Positions 4,956-8,835 of a stretch of DNA of 8,835 nucleotides are shown one piece after another. The translations under genes were made by a program, and so were the position numbers. Under the pieces are notes generated by a model. It did no database searches, was not told the DNA's origin, and worked only from the letters and a program-made list of their open reading frames with translations. The stretch comes from JBLMZH01 sp050258715 (GTDB lineage: Bacteria; Patescibacteriota; Doudnabacteria; UBA920; O2-02-FULL-48-8): the NCBI GenBank assembly GCA_050258715.1, contig JBLMZH010000059.1, positions 1-8,835 of the forward strand. The letters run 5' to 3'. The first letter of the stretch is position 1. Every line of letters begins with the position of its first letter.

Positions 4956-4975
4956 CTTCCTTGCGAACAGGAAGG
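4956..4975 (+). promoter_or_regulatory. rny ribosome-binding site within a small hairpin
   Basis: AGGAAGG (4969-4975) lies 7 bases before the rny ATG and is the likely ribosome-binding site. CTTCCT (4956-4961) pairs perfectly with AGGAAG (4969-4974) around a 7-nt loop, so the site can be occluded in a long transcript. A transcript starting near 4960 would lack most of the masking arm. Confidence 0.5.
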
Positions 4976-4982
4976 TTTTGTT

Positions 4983-6500
4983 ATGGACATAATATTTTTA
5001 GCAGTCGGCTTAGCCGGCGGTTTTCTTGCGGGATACTATATCCGCAAAATGCAGATCGCCAGCAAGGTCAACTCGATTGAGGCCAAGGTCGCCCGCTCCC
5101 TTGAGGATGCCAAGGCCAAGGAGAAGGAGATTCTGATCGAGGCCAAGACCAAGGCGTTGGAGATCGTGGAGCAGGCCAAGCGCAACGAGCAGGAGTTTCG
5201 AAACCAGATTTTGAAAGTCGAAGAGCGCTTGAGCAGAAGGGAAACGGATCTTGAGCGCCGGACCAGCGAGGTTGATAAGGCCCGGCAGGAGCTAGTGCAC
5301 AAAAAGGAAGAGATGATCAAGACCCACGATGAATTGAAGGAGATCAGGCAGAGGCAGATTGACCAGCTGCAAAAGATCAGCAATCTCTCTCTGGAAGAAG
5401 CCAAAAAGGTCCTTTTGGACGCCACGGAAAAGAACATCAAAGAGGATTTGGCCCAGCTGCAGCGGAAACTTTTGTTCAATGCCAAGGAAGATTCGGACAA
5501 GCAGGCGCGCGAGATCGTGGCTTTGGCCATTCAGCGCTGCGCTTCTGAAGTCACCAGCGAGACCACTACCACAGCCGTGACCTTGCCTAACGAAGAGATG
5601 AAAGGACGGATCATTGGCAAAGAAGGCCGCAACATCAGGACGTTCGAACAGATGCTGGGCGTTGAGGTCATTGTCGACGATACGCCGGACGCGGTCGTCA
5701 TTTCCGGATTCAATTCGGTCAGAAGGCATATTGCCAAATTAGCTTTGGAAACTTTGATCCAGGATGGCCGCATTCACCCGGCGCGCATTGAAGAAGCCAC
5801 GGAAAAAGCCAAAAAGCAGGTGGCGGAAATGATCAAGGAAGCCGGTGAAGCCGCAGTTTACGAACTGGGTATTGCTGATTTCCCGGCCAAGCTCGTTCAG
5901 CTTATCGGCAGGCTAAAATTCCGAACCAGCTACGGACAAAATGTTTTGAAGCACTCCATTGAGATGGCCAAGATTGCGGCTTTAATCGCGGAAGAGATCG
6001 GGGCGGACGTGCCGACCGTCAAGCGCGGCGCGCTTTTGCACGACGTTGGAAAAGCTTTGGACCAGGATCTGGAAGGAACGCACGTTGAGATCGGAAAACA
6101 GATCGCGAAAAAGTTCAATTTGCCGGAAAAGATCGTCAATGCCATCGAGGCCCATCACGGCGACGTCGAGTATACGTCCATTGAAGCGGCCATCGTCGAT
6201 GCCGCGGACAACATTTCAGGCAGCCGGCCGGGGGCGCGCAGGGATTCTTACGAACAGTATGTTCAGCGCCTGGAAGACCTGGAGAATTTGGCCGCCGGTT
6301 TTGAAGGGGTTGAGAAGGTTTATGCCATTCAGGCCGGGCGCGAGGTCCGGGTGTTCGTAAAACCCGAGCGCACTGATGACTGGGGCGCGGCCAAACTGGC
6401 CCGCGAGATCGCGAACAAGATCGAACAGGACATGAAGTATCCGGGTGAGATCAAGGTTATGGTCATTAGAGAGACTAGAGTCATTGAATTTGCGAGGTAA
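4983..6500 (+). CDS. rny: Ribonuclease Y (membrane-anchored endoribonuclease)
   Basis: RNase Y is a membrane-tethered endonuclease that starts bulk mRNA decay and processes polycistronic transcripts in bacteria lacking RNase E. The 505-residue protein has the full domain order: an N-terminal membrane anchor (about 3-20, then RKMQ), a long charged coiled coil (about 30-165), a KH domain with GxxG as G212-K-E-G215 (about 200-260), an HD domain with HSIEMAKIA at 324-332 and the metal-binding pair H353-D354 in LLHDVGKA, EAHHGDVEY at 389-397, and a C-terminal domain with GARRDSYEQYVQRLEDLE at 417-434. Length is slightly below the roughly 520 usual. ATG 4983 gives a proper anchor and has AGGAAGG 7 bases upstream. 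The KH domain makes autoregulation through the structured leader conceivable. ymdB follows, as in Bacillus. Confidence 0.97.
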   Translation: MDIIFLAVGLAGGFLAGYYIRKMQIASKVNSIEAKVARSLEDAKAKEKEILIEAKTKALEIVEQAKRNEQEFRNQILKVEERLSRRETDLERRTSEVDKARQELVHKKEEMIKTHDELKEIRQRQIDQLQKISNLSLEEAKKVLLDATEKNIKEDLAQLQRKLLFNAKEDSDKQAREIVALAIQRCASEVTSETTTTAVTLPNEEMKGRIIGKEGRNIRTFEQMLGVEVIVDDTPDAVVISGFNSVRRHIAKLALETLIQDGRIHPARIEEATEKAKKQVAEMIKEAGEAAVYELGIADFPAKLVQLIGRLKFRTSYGQNVLKHSIEMAKIAALIAEEIGADVPTVKRGALLHDVGKALDQDLEGTHVEIGKQIAKKFNLPEKIVNAIEAHHGDVEYTSIEAAIVDAADNISGSRPGARRDSYEQYVQRLEDLENLAAGFEGVEKVYAIQAGREVRVFVKPERTDDWGAAKLAREIANKIEQDMKYPGEIKVMVIRETRVIEFAR

Positions 6501-6508
6501 TATCGTAA

Positions 6509-6602
6509 GCGTTTAACGTCCTTCGGTGGCGCTGCGCGTATCGTCTGACATTTCGCGTCCCGCCTCTCGATACGCGTTTCGCTACCGTTAACCGTTTGAC
6601 GC
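6509..6602. repeat. 94-base GC-rich imperfect palindrome between rny and ymdB
   Basis: Three nested stems are seen: GCGTTTAACG (6509-6518) with 6593-6602 (one mismatch, one G-T), CGGTGGCG (6524-6531) with CGCTACCG (6580-6587, one G-T), and CGCGTATCG (6535-6543) with CGATACGCG (6568-6576, perfect). They are separated by internal loops and closed by a 24-base loop. The element fills most of the 121-base gap, has no T tract, and its CpG-rich composition differs from the other intergenic spacers. It resembles a REP/MITE-like palindromic element or a transcript-processing hairpin; no second copy is in this window. Confidence 0.75.
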
Positions 6603-6621
6603 CTTAAATAGGGAATTTATT

Positions 6622-7437
6622 ATGTTAAAGATTCTATTCTTCGGAGATGTTGTGGGAGAGCCCGGGCGCAAGTGCGTCAAGAAAGTTTTACCAAAACTTA
6701 TTGAACAGCATGCGCCGGATTTGGTTTTGGCCAACGTTGAAAATCTCGCCCACGGCAAAGGTGTTACGGTTAAGACTGTGGAAGAACTGATGCGGGCCGG
6801 GGTTCAGGGTTTTACTTCCGGCAACCACATATATTCCAAGAAAGAGCTTTCCGAAGAAGTGTTCAAAAAATATCCGGACAAGATCGTGCGTCCGTTTAAT
6901 ATTCCCGATACTTATGAGGGTCAAACCGCGATCTCGATCGAAACTAAAAAAGGCAAAGTCTTAGTCGGAAATTTCATCGGCCAGGTTTTTATGGAGCGGC
7001 AGTTCCATGATCCGATCTCATCTCCTTTTGCCGGGGTCGACAGCTGGATCGCGCAGCACCGCCCGGAGGATCACGCGGCGTCCTTCATCGATTTCCATGC
7101 GGAGGCTACGAGCGAGAAGGTCGCGCTTGGATATCACTTGGAAGGCAGGGTTACGGTCCTGGTCGGAACGCATACTCATATTCCCACGGCTGATGCGAAA
7201 ATTCTACCCGGCGGCACAGCCTACATCACCGATGTTGGCATGTGCGGCGCGGCTGGTTCCGTGCTGGGGGTTAAGAAAGAGCTTTCCATGGAGCGATTTT
7301 TAACGGAAAACCGGGTGGCATTTGATCTGCCTGAGGACGTTTCGCGGGTGGAAGCCAGTTATGTTATCATAGAGGCGGACGAAAAAAATCAAAAAGCCTT
7401 AAACATCAAAGCATTCCACGAGATCGTGGACATCTAA
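6622..7437 (+). CDS. ymdB: YmdB-family metallophosphoesterase (TIGR00282)
   Basis: The Bacillus subtilis homologue is a dinuclear-metal phosphodiesterase acting on cyclic nucleotides, and it affects biofilm and motility decisions together with RNase Y. The 271-residue protein carries the metal-site motifs in order: GDVVGEPGR with D9, ANVENLAHGKG with E40 and N41, TSGNHI with N68 and H69, DFHAEATSEK with H159, and VGTHTHIPTADA with H184 and H186, then ITDVGMCGA at 202-210. All predicted ligands are present, so it should be active. The usual GNHxWD tail reads GNHIYS here, a minor divergence. Length is normal (about 260-270). The ATG at 6622 is preceded by AGGGA at a 7-base spacing. It follows rny after the large palindrome and likely starts an operon with the methyltransferase, membrane protein and yraN. 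Its true substrate in this organism is unknown. Confidence 0.95.
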   Translation: MLKILFFGDVVGEPGRKCVKKVLPKLIEQHAPDLVLANVENLAHGKGVTVKTVEELMRAGVQGFTSGNHIYSKKELSEEVFKKYPDKIVRPFNIPDTYEGQTAISIETKKGKVLVGNFIGQVFMERQFHDPISSPFAGVDSWIAQHRPEDHAASFIDFHAEATSEKVALGYHLEGRVTVLVGTHTHIPTADAKILPGGTAYITDVGMCGAAGSVLGVKKELSMERFLTENRVAFDLPEDVSRVEASYVIIEADEKNQKALNIKAFHEIVDI

Positions 7438-7441
7438 TAAT

Positions 7442-7993
7442 ATGCAAGAATACAAGACCAAGCTCCGTTTTTTGGACCCGGAAAAGATCCTTTTTAGGGC
7501 CGGGCTTGCCAACGGCCAAGTGGTCGCTGACCTGGGAGCGGGGAGCGGCTTTTATGCTCTCGCTGCCTCGAAAGTGGTCGGCAAAACCGGCAAGGTCTAT
7601 GTGGTAGATATTCTTGATTCGGCCCTGGCAAATGTGGCGGCCGAAGCGCGGATGCTGATGTTGAAGAACCTGACCGCTGTCCGGTCGGATCTTGAGAAAC
7701 AGGATTCTTTGTCAAAGATCTCTGACAGTTCGATTGATTTGGCAATATTCGGGAACGTCCTTCACCAGCTGTCATCTTATCGGTCGCTGCTTGCCGAAAC
7801 TTACCGCGTTTTAAAAACAAAAGGCCATCTTTTGGTGGTCGAGTGGAGCGATAAGCCCGGACCGTTCGGACCGAGGTCCGCAAACAGATTGAAGCAGGCG
7901 GACGTGATCGCGGCCATAACCAAAAGCGGCATGAAGTTCGAAAGCGAGATCGAAACCGACCCGTACCATTACGGATTAACATTTATCAAGTAA
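7442..7993 (+). CDS. Class I SAM-dependent methyltransferase, substrate unknown
   Basis: A 183-residue Rossmann-fold methyltransferase. Motif I is VADLGAGSGFYAL (28-40), the acidic residue ending strand 2 is D56 in KVYVVDIL, and motifs II/III are seen as DLAIFGNVLHQL (99-110) and YRVLKTKGHLLVVEW (121-135). The NVLHQL and RVLKxxGHLLVVEW pattern is like UbiE/arsenite-methyltransferase-type small-molecule enzymes, but no substrate-binding signature is decisive; the protein is short and lacks an extra recognition domain. It begins 4 bases after ymdB without a Shine-Dalgarno and 4 bases precede the next gene, so it belongs to the same operon. The context (RNase Y, YmdB, YraN) does not settle whether it acts on RNA, protein or a small molecule. 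Confidence 0.9.
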   Translation: MQEYKTKLRFLDPEKILFRAGLANGQVVADLGAGSGFYALAASKVVGKTGKVYVVDILDSALANVAAEARMLMLKNLTAVRSDLEKQDSLSKISDSSIDLAIFGNVLHQLSSYRSLLAETYRVLKTKGHLLVVEWSDKPGPFGPRSANRLKQADVIAAITKSGMKFESEIETDPYHYGLTFIK

Positions 7994-7997
7994 ACCC

Positions 7998-8399
7998 ATG
8001 CTTACCAATTACCTTTTCTGGCTCAGCCAGCCCCTTCTAAGCCTCGACGAATACGATAAGTGGTTGGGGTATCTGTTCGCCGGCTTTCTGGTCTTAGCAC
8101 TTGTCCTCTGGCTTCTTAATATGCTTGTTAAACACCCGGTCTCAAAGAAGCCGCTTAAGAGGCTTGTCAATCTTTGCTGGGTGTCAGGGCTTTCCGGTTT
8201 GATTTGGTTCGGGTTCCGCTATGAGAACACGCCGGTCTTTGCCCGCCGTTTTTGGGCGCTCCTGGTTTTGGCGATCGCATTGGTTTGGCTGATCTTCATC
8301 CTCAAATATTTGGCGTTTAACTTCACTCCGGAAAAAAAAGAATACGACTCCAATCAGCTTAAGAGCAAATATTTTCCCAAAGCAAGCAGAAGCCGATGA
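7998..8399 (+). CDS. Small three-helix membrane protein, function unknown
   Basis: The 133-residue product has three hydrophobic helices at about residues 22-44, 57-74 and 84-107. After the first helix comes a basic loop (KHPVSKKPLKR), and the C-terminal tail from about 110 is charged and very basic at the end (KASRSR), suggesting a cytoplasmic C-terminus. Between helices 2 and 3 is FRYENTPVFARRFW; I recall a similar RYExxPxFxxRxW pattern in uncharacterised CPR membrane proteins, but cannot verify it. No catalytic motif or transporter signature is visible. The ATG lies 4 bases after the methyltransferase stop, and its TGA overlaps the yraN start as ATGA, so translation of the two is probably coupled. 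Composition and codon use look like the neighbours. Confidence 0.82.
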   Translation: MLTNYLFWLSQPLLSLDEYDKWLGYLFAGFLVLALVLWLLNMLVKHPVSKKPLKRLVNLCWVSGLSGLIWFGFRYENTPVFARRFWALLVLAIALVWLIFILKYLAFNFTPEKKEYDSNQLKSKYFPKASRSR

Positions 8400-8770
8400 C
8401 AGACAAGAACGGCGCTGAAGGGGAGGATCTGACTGCCCGGCATTACGAGTCGCTGGGCTTCAAAATCATCAAAAGGAATTACATTCCTCCCAAAGGCCGC
8501 GCCACGGGCGAGATCGACCTGATCGCGACTAAGGGCAAGCTTCTGGTGTTCATTGAGGTCAAGACCAGAAACAACGAAAGCTTTGGAAGCGCTACGGAAG
8601 CGGTGGACAGAAGCAAACAGCGCAAGATCGTCGTTACTTCAAAGATGTTTGTAAGCTACAATCCCCAATACAAGGATTTTGACCTGAGAATCGATGTCAG
8701 CGAAGTGCATATTGACAAAGGCCGTGGTTCTGTTAAGATTATTGAGGATGCAATAGAGGATATGAACTAA
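8396..8770 (+). CDS. YraN/UPF0102-family putative endonuclease
   Basis: The UPF0102 family has a restriction-endonuclease-like fold related to archaeal Holliday-junction resolvases; its cellular role is not established. The 124-residue product has the family pattern: GAEGEDLTARHYESLGFKII at 6-25 with E10, RN at 27-28, GEIDLIA with E39 and D41, VFIEVKTR with E54 and K56 (the PD-(D/E)xK core), then FGSATEAVDRSKQRKI at 63-78 and LRIDVSEV at 97-104. All core acidic and lysine residues are present. The loop before GEIDLIA is a few residues longer than in many homologues (PPKGRAT). It overlaps the membrane-protein gene by 4 bases (ATGA) and is the last gene of the operon, followed directly by a terminator. 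Confidence 0.93.
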   Translation: MTDKNGAEGEDLTARHYESLGFKIIKRNYIPPKGRATGEIDLIATKGKLLVFIEVKTRNNESFGSATEAVDRSKQRKIVVTSKMFVSYNPQYKDFDLRIDVSEVHIDKGRGSVKIIEDAIEDMN

Positions 8771-8792
8771 ACGAGTTTAAACTCGTTTTTTT
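8769..8792 (+). terminator. Intrinsic terminator after yraN
   Basis: AAACGAGT (8769-8776) pairs perfectly with ACTCGTTT (8781-8788) around TTAA and continues into seven consecutive T (8786-8792). The stem includes the last two bases of the yraN stop codon. It ends the ymdB-to-yraN operon. Confidence 0.88.
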
Positions 8793-8810
8793 GTTCACCA
8801 TTTGTCTAAA

Positions 8811-8829
8811 GCGAACGCGAAGCGTTCGC
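8811..8829. repeat. Short GC-rich palindrome at the window edge
   Basis: GCGAACGC (8811-8818) pairs perfectly with GCGTTCGC (8822-8829) around GAA. No T tract follows before the sequence ends at 8835, so it is probably part of a longer intergenic repeat or a regulatory hairpin of the next gene rather than a terminator. Confidence 0.55.
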
Positions 8830-8835
8830 GATAAC

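Noticed and set aside
5036..5729. Long minus-strand open frames inside rny
   Set aside because: Their Ser/Leu/Phe-rich translations are the expected antisense of a Lys/Glu-rich coiled coil; rny has all its domains intact on the plus strand.
6596..6621. Promoter for ymdB starting at TTGACG (6596-6601)
   Set aside because: A -10 at the correct distance would fall on the start codon, and no good hexamer is present there.
7494..7982. 162-codon minus-strand frame over the methyltransferase
   Set aside because: Arg/Ser/Pro-rich translation without motifs; the plus-strand frame has clear SAM-binding motifs.

Overview
The window looks like chromosomal core sequence from a Candidate Phyla Radiation (Patescibacteria) bacterium, probably on the Parcubacteria side. 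I infer this from the style of the proteins: an SMC head with an acidic insert, a KhpA-type KH protein with a C-terminal tail, a ribosomal block without rimM, a single-His-cluster superoxide dismutase, and a small three-helix membrane protein beside YraN. UGA is used as a stop (end of the membrane-protein gene) and tryptophans are read from UGG, so this is not a code-25 lineage such as Gracilibacteria. The exact phylum cannot be fixed from sequence reading alone.

Layout. 1-693: the C-terminal part of smc. 711-1146: promoter, rpsP and terminator form a self-contained unit. 1203-1854: a near-consensus promoter, a leader of about 237 nt with extensive predicted folding, khpA and a terminator-like hairpin. 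1871-3845: trmD, a RluA/RluD-family pseudouridine synthase and rplS are packed tightly (2-nt gap, then a 20-nt overlap) and end at a strong terminator. 3865-3949: an AT-rich imperfect hairpin between converging genes. 3958-4638 (minus): a Fe/Mn superoxide dismutase with its own promoter. 4696-6500: a promoter, a structured region of about 195 nt ending in a terminator-like hairpin, then rny (RNase Y). 6509-6602: a GC-rich 94-nt inverted repeat. 6622-8792: ymdB, a methyltransferase, a membrane protein and yraN form a likely operon with a terminator. 8811-8829: a short palindrome at the window edge.

How it fits together. Most genes serve RNA and ribosomes: S16, L19, tRNA m1G37 methylation, rRNA/tRNA pseudouridylation, a KH RNA chaperone, and RNase Y with its usual partner YmdB. 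The genes are ordinary. The unusual content is non-coding: both genes for KH-domain proteins (khpA and rny) have strong promoters followed by long structured leaders that share an AGGCGA...TTAAGA...TTTC hairpin element. The rny leader also has two mutually exclusive pairings and a terminator-like stem that masks an AGGAGGAGG purine run. These leaders, and the palindrome between rny and ymdB, are the best candidates for undescribed biology. All folds were derived by hand pairing and have not been tested for covariation.
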